Below are positions 25,204 through 34,029 of a stretch of 40,845 bases of DNA, one piece after another. The DNA is from Bacteroidota bacterium. GTDB lineage: Bacteria; Bacteroidota; Bacteroidia; Bacteroidales; Lentimicrobiaceae. The notes under the pieces were generated by a model, which did not search any database, was not told the DNA's origin, and saw nothing but the letters and a program-made list of their open reading frames with translations. Numbering within the stretch: position 1 is the stretch's first letter; each line of letters begins with the position of its first letter. The stretch spans positions 1 to 40,845 of the forward strand of contig JAEZNO010000010.1 in the NCBI GenBank assembly GCA_023441805.1, written 5' to 3'. The translations under genes and the position numbers were made by a program.

Positions 25204-26256
25204 TTATCCGATAGACTCTTTTTTTTGTTTTACCAATTCCTTCGTTGACAGTAGTCCACATGCAGCTTCTATGTCTTGTCCTCTGGATGCTCTGATAGTT
25301 GTAACAATTCCTTTAGCATTGAGTGCTTTTTGGAAATCAAGAATGGTATCGTCATCACTGCTTTCAAGAGGGGTTCCGGGAATTGAGTGGAATCGGATGA
25401 GGTTAATTCTGCATTTAACTTTGTTTAGTAACCTGGCCAGCTCATTTACATGACGACGCGTATCGTTAATGCCTTTGAACATTATATATTCAAACGATAC
25501 CCTGCGATATTTCCCTATATCATATTGCTGAATAGTTTCAATAACGTCCTTTAGCGGATATACATTCTGGATTGGCATGAGTTTCCTGCGCTCATCGTCA
25601 AATGGAGTATGCAGACTGACGGCCAGATTGCATTTACTGTTTTCAAGAAAATGCTTCATTGCGGGTATTATACCAATTGTGCTGACGGTAACCTTTCGTA
25701 CACTGATTGCAAAACCGAATTCAGCAGTCAGAATTGCGGAACTCTTCATTACTGCATCCTGATTGTCAAAAGGTTCACCCATTCCCATAAACACAACATT
25801 GGTAATGATTTGTCGTTCGGGAATACTTCTAAGCTGATTAAGAATTTCACCGACACTCAGATGTCCCTGAAATCCTTGTTTTCCTGTCATGCAGAACAAA
25901 CAGCCCATTTTACAGCCTACTTGTGATGATACACAAAGTGTGTGGCGATCTCCATCGGGGATGTATGCCGCTTCGATAAACTTCATGTCGTCGCCGGCAT
26001 TAAACAGATACTTCTTGGTGCCGTCGAGCGAAACTGAAACTGACTGTGGCTGTCTTACACCCAAATCATATTTCTCACTAAGCAGAATTCTTACTTTCTT
26101 TGAGACATTCGTCATATCATCAAAGGAGGTTATTGACGTTTTATATAACCAATAAGCAAGTTGCCCACCGGTATATGAGGGTAGCCCTGACTCAACTGCC
26201 AATTGAGTCAATTCATCCTTCGTCTTCCCCAGAAGAGTTTCTTTAGCGATTAACAT
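25204..26256 (-). CDS. rlmN: 23S rRNA (adenine-2503-C2)-methyltransferase RlmN
   Basis: A 350-residue radical SAM enzyme. The 4Fe-4S cluster ligands are Cys115, Cys119 and Cys122 in CKMGCLFC. The family also shows QVGCKMGC, NVVFMGMGEP, VSTIGI and HTPFDDERR. The conserved late segment ASRGQDIEAACGLL carries the catalytic Cys that accepts the methyl group in the RlmN mechanism. It methylates C2 of A2503 in 23S rRNA and A37 of some tRNAs. It sits 6 bp after the ferredoxin-NADP reductase-like gene, a possible electron source for radical SAM chemistry (inferred). Confidence 0.96.
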   Translation of the reverse strand: MLIAKETLLGKTKDELTQLAVESGLPSYTGGQLAYWLYKTSITSFDDMTNVSKKVRILLSEKYDLGVRQPQSVSVSLDGTKKYLFNAGDDMKFIEAAYIPDGDRHTLCVSSQVGCKMGCLFCMTGKQGFQGHLSVGEILNQLRSIPERQIITNVVFMGMGEPFDNQDAVMKSSAILTAEFGFAISVRKVTVSTIGIIPAMKHFLENSKCNLAVSLHTPFDDERRKLMPIQNVYPLKDVIETIQQYDIGKYRRVSFEYIMFKGINDTRRHVNELARLLNKVKCRINLIRFHSIPGTPLESSDDDTILDFQKALNAKGIVTTIRASRGQDIEAACGLLSTKELVKQKKESIG

Positions 26257-26262
26257 GAGTTA

Positions 26263-26922
26263 TTAGAAATAGATTTCGGACACAATGTTATCAAAAGGTA
26301 TGCCTTTTTCAATGAGAATATCCCTGGCATCAACCACCATTTCGGCGCTGCCACAAAGATAGTACTTTTGGTCGAGCGGAAGAGATGAATGTTCACGGAG
26401 ATACTGGGTTATTCTACCGTGATAAATGCCGTCGCCGTTTTCTCTTGAACAGCATTTTATGTAATTATCCTGCAAAACAGGTTCAAGCATTTCATTGAAA
26501 TAGAAACTATTAAGATTTCTACCCCCATGCAAAAGTTTTTTGTTCTTGTGCAATCCGGTTCGTAACATTGAAATAAATGGTGCAATGCCAGTGCCTGAAG
26601 CAATCCACCATGCCGGTTCACCGCTGCCTGTAAACGAACCGAAAGGTTCGCTAACCCAAAGATTATCAGCAGTATTGAGTTGTGCCATCCATGGAGTAAG
26701 TTTCCCTTCAGGATTTATGTTGTAAAGTATGTCAACTTCTTCATCCAATTCACCGCTGGCTATTGAATACAGTCGTGCTTCTTCAGTTTCAGTTCCACTG
26801 ATTCCAATGACTTGTCCGGCAGTAAAATCCCATGGTCTTTGAAATGATAAAACAAATACTCCGGGTGAAATTTCTTTTTGACGTAATACCTTAACTTTGA
26901 TGAGTTTAAGCTTAGTTTTCAT
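26263..26922 (-). CDS. Ferredoxin-NADP reductase-like flavoprotein
   Basis: A 219-residue FNR-fold oxidoreductase. FAD-binding RLYSIAS lies at residues 50-56, the pyridine-nucleotide-binding GTGIAPF at 110-116, and YYLCGSAEMV near residue 186 contacts NADP(H). The length fits the short bacterial FNR class (about 220-260). It would move electrons between NAD(P)H and a ferredoxin or flavodoxin. Gene order FNR-rlmN-MATE with gaps of 6 and 9 bp indicates a shared transcript. It diverges from the dikinase-like gene, sharing a 108-bp spacer. Confidence 0.88.
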   Translation of the reverse strand: MKTKLKLIKVKVLRQKEISPGVFVLSFQRPWDFTAGQVIGISGTETEEARLYSIASGELDEEVDILYNINPEGKLTPWMAQLNTADNLWVSEPFGSFTGSGEPAWWIASGTGIAPFISMLRTGLHKNKKLLHGGRNLNSFYFNEMLEPVLQDNYIKCCSRENGDGIYHGRITQYLREHSSLPLDQKYYLCGSAEMVVDARDILIEKGIPFDNIVSEIYF

Positions 26923-27030
26923 TCAAATATATAAAATTTTATTTAAAGCTTCTTTTAAGAATCAGTGATAAACATTGTAAAATGGTATTTGTTTGGGTCA
27001 TTAGTCGTAAGATATTACTAATTTCGCTAC

Positions 27031-30000
27031 ATGGAACCTCAGAAGACTTTGATGTCGGATGCACTGGCTGCCAATCTTGAAGCTACCAGAACCGACAAGA
27101 TAGAAATTCCCGCACATCACCTCGCATTCACTGAAGTGTCGAAATCTTATTATTCCATACATACCCGTGCAATCGATTGCATCAAAGAATTTAATCACCC
27201 TTATTCAAACAGCGGTTACATTATCGGACAACTAAGGGCTATTAGTCTTGGTGATTTCTGGTTTTATGAGAAATTGCCTGATACCAATGCCTGGGATGTG
27301 ATCCTTGAATTGTACCAGGGACTGATTTCAAGACCTTTAACTGATCTTCAGGCAGAAGATCTTTCACATACTCTTCTTGAGCTTTTTGAGAAATTCCTAT
27401 CTTCCGAATCAATTAATGATGAGCTATATTCTACAGTAATCAGTCTTCTGGATACTTACCTTGAAAAGAAACCAACTGCGGTCATTCGTAACTCAGGCTA
27501 TTTGTTGAAGTTGTTTTCATCTACAGTCTGGAAGGATGGTTTAAGAGAAAAGGCACTGAATACAGCCAAGAATGTACTAATCACCAATTCCAATTATTGG
27601 CGCGATACCACTAAAGTGGAACAATGGCTTGCTGAACGTAGCAAAATGTTTACTTCGCAAAGCAGGGAAAAGTTTAGCTCGGTAGGTGAGAATTATTATA
27701 AGGTTACTGAGCAAAAGATAATTGAAGCTCAGTCTTTTAAAGACCTTGAGCAGGTACCTACATTTGGTGATATTGCATTTCATCTCAGACAATTACACCA
27801 CTCATTCAGCAGGTTTCATGAGAAGTTTTATTACATCCTTTATCTGCTTCACCTTGATGGAATGCAGAATCAGAAGGATGTTCTGATGCGAGATTTCAAT
27901 TCATTACTCCGAAACATTAAGAATGAGCTTACGAGTGATGAAGTATTTGGTTTCCTGGATAATATCTTTAAACTGTTCAACGACCTCAAGGCTACAAATG
28001 CAGGAACCGTCCTTGACAGCATTTTAATTTTAGGGAAAGAAATATTCAGGACAGAGAACCAAAATCACATTTCGCATTTCGAGAGACTACTTATAAGGCA
28101 TGGGTTTATTGGCCCGGGCATCGTTTATGTTAGTCAGGATTGGCAACTTAAAGTTAACGAGTATCATATAAAGAATATCAGAGTCTGGATGGAGCTCATT
28201 GAGTATTCTCCAACTGCCTTTAAAGAGTTATTGTCAGCTCTGATAATTCATCTTCGTCTGGGTGGCGTGTTTGTTTCAGATACCGACTTGTTCCAACGTG
28301 ATGTAACTGCATTATTGAATTCTGATATTAGTCCTATTTTTAAGCACATAAAGCAGCTTGCGCGTGTATTCCCGGTTTACTTTAATGAGATTGGGGCTGA
28401 AGGCGAATTAAGAGAGGTAACAACTGCAATGGATGAACTATCGCATAGAAACGATCGCCTGATTCATTTTCTCAGAAAGCAAATTCATACTGAAAGTAAC
28501 AATACTCATATTGATCTCACCAGAAGTATTATACAATACTGGTACGACGGCGATACCACACATCTCTTTAAGATGCTTCCGGAGGATGTAAAAACATCCA
28601 TGTCAGCTGATTCGAGATGGTTTGGCCCGATAAATAAACTTATGCAGTCGTTGTGTGAGGCAAATAATCACATGCCTCCTGCTCTTATGGAATTACCTGC
28701 CGATAGAATTAAAAAGGAAATCGATGCAATTCCAATTGACAATCCTCTTGATAAGCAACGCTTACATTATATTTTCAGACTACTTGAATTACTAAAGGAA
28801 AAGTACTCATTCAATACAGTCAATCTGGGTAACTTAATGAGGAAGTTTAACTTTTTCAATAGTAATGATATTGACATGCTGCTGGGTATGCTCGAAAGAG
28901 GGAATACCGATAGGGCTTTACGACAGGTTTATATCTTTATTCGCAAGCTAAACAGCGTAATAACCGATCCTCGAAAGACCGAAGGGTGGGAGGATATTTA
29001 CCATAAGCGACACATTGCAATCGGCATTCCAAGTATGTATGGCAAGTATCGTGAGCCTAAATTTGAAGCTCTTGGTTTGTCGTTCAGGCTTGAGAAGGTT
29101 GCTGCTCAATTAATGGAGCAACTAATAAACAGTATTAATCTCGATTACATTACAGCTAAAACACTAAGAAGGATACATATTGTATTTGAACTTTTCAGAG
29201 AAGGCCTTGAGCTTGATGGTGTAAGTGACCAGGGATTTAATTCAAATCTTAAGATGTTCAGATATAGTCTGAATTCTGCAAGTTTCTCTGTAGGTCAGTA
29301 TATTAATATCCTTCAGTTTATGCTGTCGAGTGTCAGGGAAATCATAAATAAGTATTTCCTCAGGGTGTATGACAGACAGCTTAAAGTTGTAATTCCACAG
29401 CTTTATCCACAAGAAACAAAGGCCGACGGCGCAGAAGCCAAGCAATTTATTTCACGCAAGTCTGAGCAGTTTTACCGTGAGATGCTTTCATCTGCATTCA
29501 TGGTTCAGGCATTAGATAATTTCCTCGTCAGAATATTGGGGACTTTCCGTCAGATGGTTGACAGCTACAGCGAAGAGACACTCAGAAGTATTATGTCGTA
29601 TAACACTGATCTGGTCGTGTCTCCACTATACAGAGAAACTCCTGAAATGGATAATCAGATTTTCCTGGGGTCGAAAGCGTACTTCCTGAAGAAATTATTA
29701 TTACTGGGTTTCCCGATACCACCGGGTTTTGTATTTACCACTGAGGTATTCCGCAGAAGAGAAGCTATCCTCAAAAACCCGTTCATTGAGAAGGAGTTCG
29801 ATCAAATGATCAGGCGACACATAGGATATCTTGAAAAGTTGAGCGGACAACAGTTCGGAAATCCCAAAAACCCACTACTGCTGTCAGTTCGTTCGGGTAC
29901 TGCAATCTCAATGCCCGGCGCTATGAATACCTACTTAAATGTGGGATTAAACGACCAGATTGTTGAGTCGTTGAGTAAGATGCCAAATTACGGTTGGACT

Positions 30001-31125
30001 TCATGGGATTGCTACCGACGATTTCTTCAAAGCTGGGGTATGTCGTTTGGCATTCCTCGTGATGAATTCGACCAGATAATGATTGACTTTAAAACACGGT
30101 ATAGTGTCAATCAAAAGCTTGATTTCACTCCTGCACAGATGCGTGAGATGGCATTTGTTTACAAAGATGTTTTGTTGAGTCATAATATTCATTTCAAGGA
30201 TGAACCTTATGATCAGTTAAAACAGGTGATATTCAATGTATTTGAATCATGGTACAGTGAGCGTGCCGAAGTCTATCGTGATTACCTGCAGATAGCCGAT
30301 GAGTGGGGTACTGCGGTTATTGTACAAAAGATGGTACTTGGAAATATACATCGCACGTCAGGAACAGGGGTGCTATTTACTCATGCCCCGGATATAGAAA
30401 AGCCCGGTATTCACTTATATGGTGATTTTACGCTTTGTAGCCAGGGTGAAGACATTGTTGCCGGTCTGGTAAATCCTATGCCCCTGACAGAGCGGCAAAG
30501 AAAGAAGATGTTCGACGAAAAAGCATTCTCATTGCAGAGCAGATTCCCCGGCATTTATAAGAAACTATTACAAATTTCAGACGCCCTGACTGAAGAACAT
30601 GGATTCAGCCACCAGGAGATTGAATTCACTTTTGAAAGTGAGAATCCCGATGATCTTTACATACTTCAAACACGCGATCAGGATATCAGGAAGCCCGACC
30701 TGAGTTATGTTTTCGATGTAAAATCGTCAGAGCTAAAAATACTTGGACGAGGAATAGGGTTAGGCAGGGGAGTATTAAACGGCATACTTGCATTTGATAT
30801 GGATGACCTGAAGAGATTCAAGGATTTGCCTGATAATAAGATACTCGTACGGCCTGACACGGTACCCGATGACATAGGGATGATATTCGAATGCAACGGA
30901 TTGATTACCGCAAGAGGAGGGGCTACATCGCATGCCGCTGTTACTGCTGTAAGGTTGGAAAAGACATGTGTAGTGAATTGTGCACAGCTCATTGTCAATG
31001 AACGTGAGAAGACCTGTACGATAAATGATGTAACTCTCAAACCGGGTGATAAGATAGCTATAGATGGGAATCTTGGTAATATCTATCTGGGTAACTATAA
31101 AGTGAAAGTTGCAGAGATAGCCTAA
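27031..31125 (+). CDS. Orphan PPDK-like dikinase: helical N-terminus plus ATP-grasp and phosphohistidine domains
   Basis: A 1364-residue cytoplasmic protein. The first ~870 residues are mostly helical with no recognised motif. From about residue 879 (GSKAYFLKKLLLLGFPIPPGF) the sequence follows the PPDK N-terminal ATP-grasp: LLSVRSGTAISMPGAMNTYL, QKMVLGNIHRTSGTGVLFT, SQGEDIVAGLVNP, IEFTFESENPDDLYILQTR. The swivelling phosphohistidine domain comes next, with GGATSHAAV and its His1301. It then stops, with no PEP/pyruvate-binding barrel, which PPDK and PEP synthase need. Known: in rifampin phosphotransferase and glucan water dikinase the same half-engine transfers phosphate to other acceptors. 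Inferred: the acceptor here is unknown and may bind the long N-terminus. Confidence 0.85.
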   Translation: MEPQKTLMSDALAANLEATRTDKIEIPAHHLAFTEVSKSYYSIHTRAIDCIKEFNHPYSNSGYIIGQLRAISLGDFWFYEKLPDTNAWDVILELYQGLISRPLTDLQAEDLSHTLLELFEKFLSSESINDELYSTVISLLDTYLEKKPTAVIRNSGYLLKLFSSTVWKDGLREKALNTAKNVLITNSNYWRDTTKVEQWLAERSKMFTSQSREKFSSVGENYYKVTEQKIIEAQSFKDLEQVPTFGDIAFHLRQLHHSFSRFHEKFYYILYLLHLDGMQNQKDVLMRDFNSLLRNIKNELTSDEVFGFLDNIFKLFNDLKATNAGTVLDSILILGKEIFRTENQNHISHFERLLIRHGFIGPGIVYVSQDWQLKVNEYHIKNIRVWMELIEYSPTAFKELLSALIIHLRLGGVFVSDTDLFQRDVTALLNSDISPIFKHIKQLARVFPVYFNEIGAEGELREVTTAMDELSHRNDRLIHFLRKQIHTESNNTHIDLTRSIIQYWYDGDTTHLFKMLPEDVKTSMSADSRWFGPINKLMQSLCEANNHMPPALMELPADRIKKEIDAIPIDNPLDKQRLHYIFRLLELLKEKYSFNTVNLGNLMRKFNFFNSNDIDMLLGMLERGNTDRALRQVYIFIRKLNSVITDPRKTEGWEDIYHKRHIAIGIPSMYGKYREPKFEALGLSFRLEKVAAQLMEQLINSINLDYITAKTLRRIHIVFELFREGLELDGVSDQGFNSNLKMFRYSLNSASFSVGQYINILQFMLSSVREIINKYFLRVYDRQLKVVIPQLYPQETKADGAEAKQFISRKSEQFYREMLSSAFMVQALDNFLVRILGTFRQMVDSYSEETLRSIMSYNTDLVVSPLYRETPEMDNQIFLGSKAYFLKKLLLLGFPIPPGFVFTTEVFRRREAILKNPFIEKEFDQMIRRHIGYLEKLSGQQFGNPKNPLLLSVRSGTAISMPGAMNTYLNVGLNDQIVESLSKMPNYGWTSWDCYRRFLQSWGMSFGIPRDEFDQIMIDFKTRYSVNQKLDFTPAQMREMAFVYKDVLLSHNIHFKDEPYDQLKQVIFNVFESWYSERAEVYRDYLQIADEWGTAVIVQKMVLGNIHRTSGTGVLFTHAPDIEKPGIHLYGDFTLCSQGEDIVAGLVNPMPLTERQRKKMFDEKAFSLQSRFPGIYKKLLQISDALTEEHGFSHQEIEFTFESENPDDLYILQTRDQDIRKPDLSYVFDVKSSELKILGRGIGLGRGVLNGILAFDMDDLKRFKDLPDNKILVRPDTVPDDIGMIFECNGLITARGGATSHAAVTAVRLEKTCVVNCAQLIVNEREKTCTINDVTLKPGDKIAIDGNLGNIYLGNYKVKVAEIA

Positions 31126-31183
31126 ACACCATTAACTTGAACACTAAAACATCAATTTATAGAAATAGATAAAAGTTAGAATT

Positions 31184-32431
31184 ATGGAACGATTGCATGG
31201 CAAAAATCTGCTAGGTATCAATGGTGCCGGCAGGATTGGTAAATTAACCATTTGGAACCATCTGCTTAACCAGCATTTTGGTGGTCTGGTAGTTAATGTC
31301 GGAAGAGGAGTGGGTAAAAACCTCGAAGCTCTGTTGCATAATATTACCACCGACTCAACCTATGGTTCATTATCACATTTCCTTTTTGGTCATTCAGGAA
31401 AGAAGTGTGAAGTTAAGATACTCGACAGTGCTGAAAATCTCACAGAGATTAATGGTATGCCTGTAAAATTCCTAATGAATAACCGAAATCCTAAGGATAT
31501 AAATTGGTCAGCTAATGAAGTAAGGTTAGTGGTTGATTGTACAGGAGCATTCCTTGATCCTACTATTCCGGCCGACAATCCTAGAGGAAGCTTAAGAGGG
31601 CATCTTGAGGCTGGTGCTGACAAGGTCATTGCAAGTGCTCCATTCAAAATTAAGGATTCAACACAGAAAATGCCGGTTGATGCAACCATAATGGTTCAAG
31701 GGATCAATCATCTTGATTTTGATGCACGTAAGCATCACCTGGTCTCAGCAGCAAGCTGTACCACAACAGGCTTGGCTCATATGATGTTACCACTGCTTGA
31801 ACGTCAGGAAACTGCAAACATTCTCACGGCCAGTATGTCGACTATCCATGCAGCTACAAGTACCCAAAGTATTCTTGATTCAGTGCCTTCAGCCGGCACT
31901 TCCGACCTCAGGAAGAGTAGATCAGTTTTCAATAATATTATCATCACATCAACTGGTGCAGCTAAGGCACTCGAAAAGATTATCCCTGAAGTACAGAAAA
32001 TCGGGTTTATGGCTGATTCAGTACGTATTCCTACCAATACTGCCAGCCTTATTATTCTTAATATCACTTTCCAGTCACCATTAAATGAAATAGGTGAGCC
32101 AATAATTACACGTGAGTACCTGAACAAGTTATACGAAGAAACAGCAATGGGACCGGCAGCCGGAATGCTTGAATACAGTGAAAAGCAAAATGTTTCGTCC
32201 GATATTATCGGTCGAAGAGCTGCCGTTGTGATTGAAGGTGTTGAAACTCATACGCGTACCGGTTTTATGGCTGTTAATCCTAAACTACTGCAAAACTTTG
32301 GAATCCAATTAACTGAAGATATTATGGTTCCTGTTTGCCATGCTAAGATATTTGGATGGTACGATAATGAATTCGGAAGTTATGTAAATATGCTGGGAAA
32401 ACTAACAGAGTATATTGATAAGAAGATGTAA
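31184..32431 (+). CDS. Divergent long glyceraldehyde-3-phosphate dehydrogenase-like protein
   Basis: A 415-residue GAPDH-family protein, longer than the usual 330-340. The Rossmann start is GINGAGRIGKL (canonical GFGRIGR). The catalytic Cys192 sits in SAASCTTTGLA (canonical SNASCTTNCLAP), and the general-base His follows in STIHAAT. Other landmarks are IIITSTGAAKALEKIIPE, VRIPT and WYDNEFGSYVNML. The catalytic pair is intact, but both Asn residues that normally flank the Cys are replaced by Ala and Thr. It may therefore have altered phosphate or cofactor preference, or be a side-path enzyme. It lies 58 bp after the orphan dikinase, probably in the same transcript, and ends in a strong terminator. 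Confidence 0.82.
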   Translation: MERLHGKNLLGINGAGRIGKLTIWNHLLNQHFGGLVVNVGRGVGKNLEALLHNITTDSTYGSLSHFLFGHSGKKCEVKILDSAENLTEINGMPVKFLMNNRNPKDINWSANEVRLVVDCTGAFLDPTIPADNPRGSLRGHLEAGADKVIASAPFKIKDSTQKMPVDATIMVQGINHLDFDARKHHLVSAASCTTTGLAHMMLPLLERQETANILTASMSTIHAATSTQSILDSVPSAGTSDLRKSRSVFNNIIITSTGAAKALEKIIPEVQKIGFMADSVRIPTNTASLIILNITFQSPLNEIGEPIITREYLNKLYEETAMGPAAGMLEYSEKQNVSSDIIGRRAAVVIEGVETHTRTGFMAVNPKLLQNFGIQLTEDIMVPVCHAKIFGWYDNEFGSYVNMLGKLTEYIDKKM

Positions 32432-32462
32432 GTATTGGAAAATCAATATAGAATTTTTAGTT

Positions 32463-32500
32463 AAGAGGCTGTTTCAGTATAATGAAATCAGCCTCTTTTT
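32463..32500 (+). terminator. Rho-independent terminator after the GAPDH-like gene
   Basis: AAGAGGCTG and CAGCCTCTT enclose an inner TTTCA/TGAAA pairing, followed by T5. The remaining gap 32501-32748 is AT-rich; a leader for the next gene is expected there, but no clear promoter box was found. Confidence 0.85.
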
Positions 32501-32748
32501 CATGCATACATGTATTATGGCCACAATAAGGTTAAAAAGCAGAGTTTTGGAATAGATGATTATTTAAAATTAGAGTCATTTTTTTATATAATCCTAATGT
32601 TTTTCCTGGTCATAACTGTGTATTTATTAGCGTAAAACAATGACAATCAGTTGATTAATGAAAATTTGATTTATATTAGAACCATTGCTTCTATATGGTG
32701 TTAGGATAGTATCAAAACTCGTTACTAACAAACACTAAAAGTAATCCA

Positions 32749-33639
32749 ATGAAAAAGAACAACTTGCTCGCTATCCTCTCCTTTTTATTGATAACGGGAG
32801 GACTACTATCTTCTTGTCAGAAAGAAGAGAAGATCAATCAGTATCAAAAATCGACCGGTGAAGTTAAAAACGGAGTCATCGATTGTGGACAATGTGTTGC
32901 TACGTGGGCTGAGACCATGGTTACATTTGATGCGACCCATTTCATTCCTCAGGGATCAAATGTGTCTAATCCTACTAACATCTATCTTGATGTACAGAAT
33001 AATGAAACAACTATCTTTTATCGCTTGTACAGATTAAATGGTGAAACATTTAAGCACCTTAATATTGATGGTACTGTAGTAATGACCTATTCTGACCCTC
33101 CTGTAACCGAATACTCATGGTGGGCATCTCTTCCAACTGATTGGGCTGCATGTGATGTTAAAACTACAAACCTTATCGTTGGCGGGTTAGATGTTCATAA
33201 TGCTCATTTCAATGCCTGCATCAATTATGAATTACGTGATATTTGTGAAGAGGAAGAGTGCAATGGCCCAACTGAAACAGCCTGGGCTGCAGGTCCTCGA
33301 TACACACCTAAAGGCAACTGGGCAACTTATACTCCTTATGTTGCTAATACAACTGTAACTCTTTATGCAGGTCAGACCATAAATATTGGCACTGTGCATT
33401 TGGGCCCGGTTGTCAATGGTATGGTAACAATGCACTTCGAACTTTTCAATGCATGGCAGTTTGAAGCTGTATCAGAAAGTCTTAAGATACAAGGATATGC
33501 AACACCTCCATCAGGAAATCCTGCTCCCGGTAAATTTGCTAACAAGTTTAATGCTACCGGTTCTGTATATGATGTAACAGTACCGGCTGCTAATTACTAT
33601 GGCATCCATTTGGATGTACAACATTGTGAAAGCAACTGA
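32749..33639 (+). CDS. Lipoprotein of unknown function with a cysteine-containing N-terminal region
   Basis: A 296-residue protein with lipobox LLSSC (Cys23) after a clean signal. The mature part begins with a lysine/glutamate linker and then IDCGQCVATW, and contains several further Cys residues (ACDVKT, FNACINYELRDICEEEEC). Its second half is beta-rich with many Thr, Asn and Gly (about 190-296), like a jelly-roll sandwich. No enzyme motif is visible. The CGQC pair and the spaced cysteines could form disulphides in the periplasm or at the surface. Confidence 0.7.
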   Translation: MKKNNLLAILSFLLITGGLLSSCQKEEKINQYQKSTGEVKNGVIDCGQCVATWAETMVTFDATHFIPQGSNVSNPTNIYLDVQNNETTIFYRLYRLNGETFKHLNIDGTVVMTYSDPPVTEYSWWASLPTDWAACDVKTTNLIVGGLDVHNAHFNACINYELRDICEEEECNGPTETAWAAGPRYTPKGNWATYTPYVANTTVTLYAGQTINIGTVHLGPVVNGMVTMHFELFNAWQFEAVSESLKIQGYATPPSGNPAPGKFANKFNATGSVYDVTVPAANYYGIHLDVQHCESN

Positions 33640-33676
33640 TTCAGATAGTTAAATCAACTTGTTGTTACAATAAAAG

Positions 33677-33713
33677 GAGACTGTTATCAATTCTGATATA
33701 CAGTCTCTTTTGT
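33677..33713 (+). terminator. Intrinsic terminator after the 296-residue lipoprotein gene
   Basis: GAGACTG (33677-33683) pairs with CAGTCTC (33701-33707), with an inner TATCA/TGATA helix, followed by TTTT-G-TTT. Confidence 0.8.
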
Positions 33714-33752
33714 TTAATACTCCCCTCACACCATCTTCCGATATATTAAACA

Positions 33753-33960
33753 CCGGTTACCAACTACAACCGGCAATTGTTAGCAGGTTCCTGACCAGTT
33801 GTTAGTAGGTTGCAATCTGTTGACTGAAGAATGCCATTAAATTTTACATTGTTTATGTGACAAACCACCGGAATGTTCCAAAGGTTAAACAAGTAAATAG
33901 CAAAAAGTGTCCTGCCGACGACTTAAAGGTTAGTCCTAATGTTCTTAACCTTTGTCCTGC
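33753..33960. repeat. Cluster of inverted and direct repeats upstream of chrA
   Basis: Three patterns lie in the 390-bp gap before chrA. First, CCGGTT-9-AACCGG (33753-33773). Second, two direct copies, TTGTTAGCAGGTTCC (33777-33791) and TTGTTAGTAGGTTGC (33799-33813), 22 bp apart. Third, AAAGGTTA/TAACCTTT (33925-33953) flanked by the 8-bp direct repeat TGTCCTGC (33908-33915 and 33953-33960). No gene or long ORF is present in this stretch. Confidence 0.5.
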
Positions 33961-34029
33961 TTCCGGGATAGAAAAGTCATTGGAAGTCACTCTTCAATGG
34001 TCGCCTGAATTTTACTTATTTTTACAATA

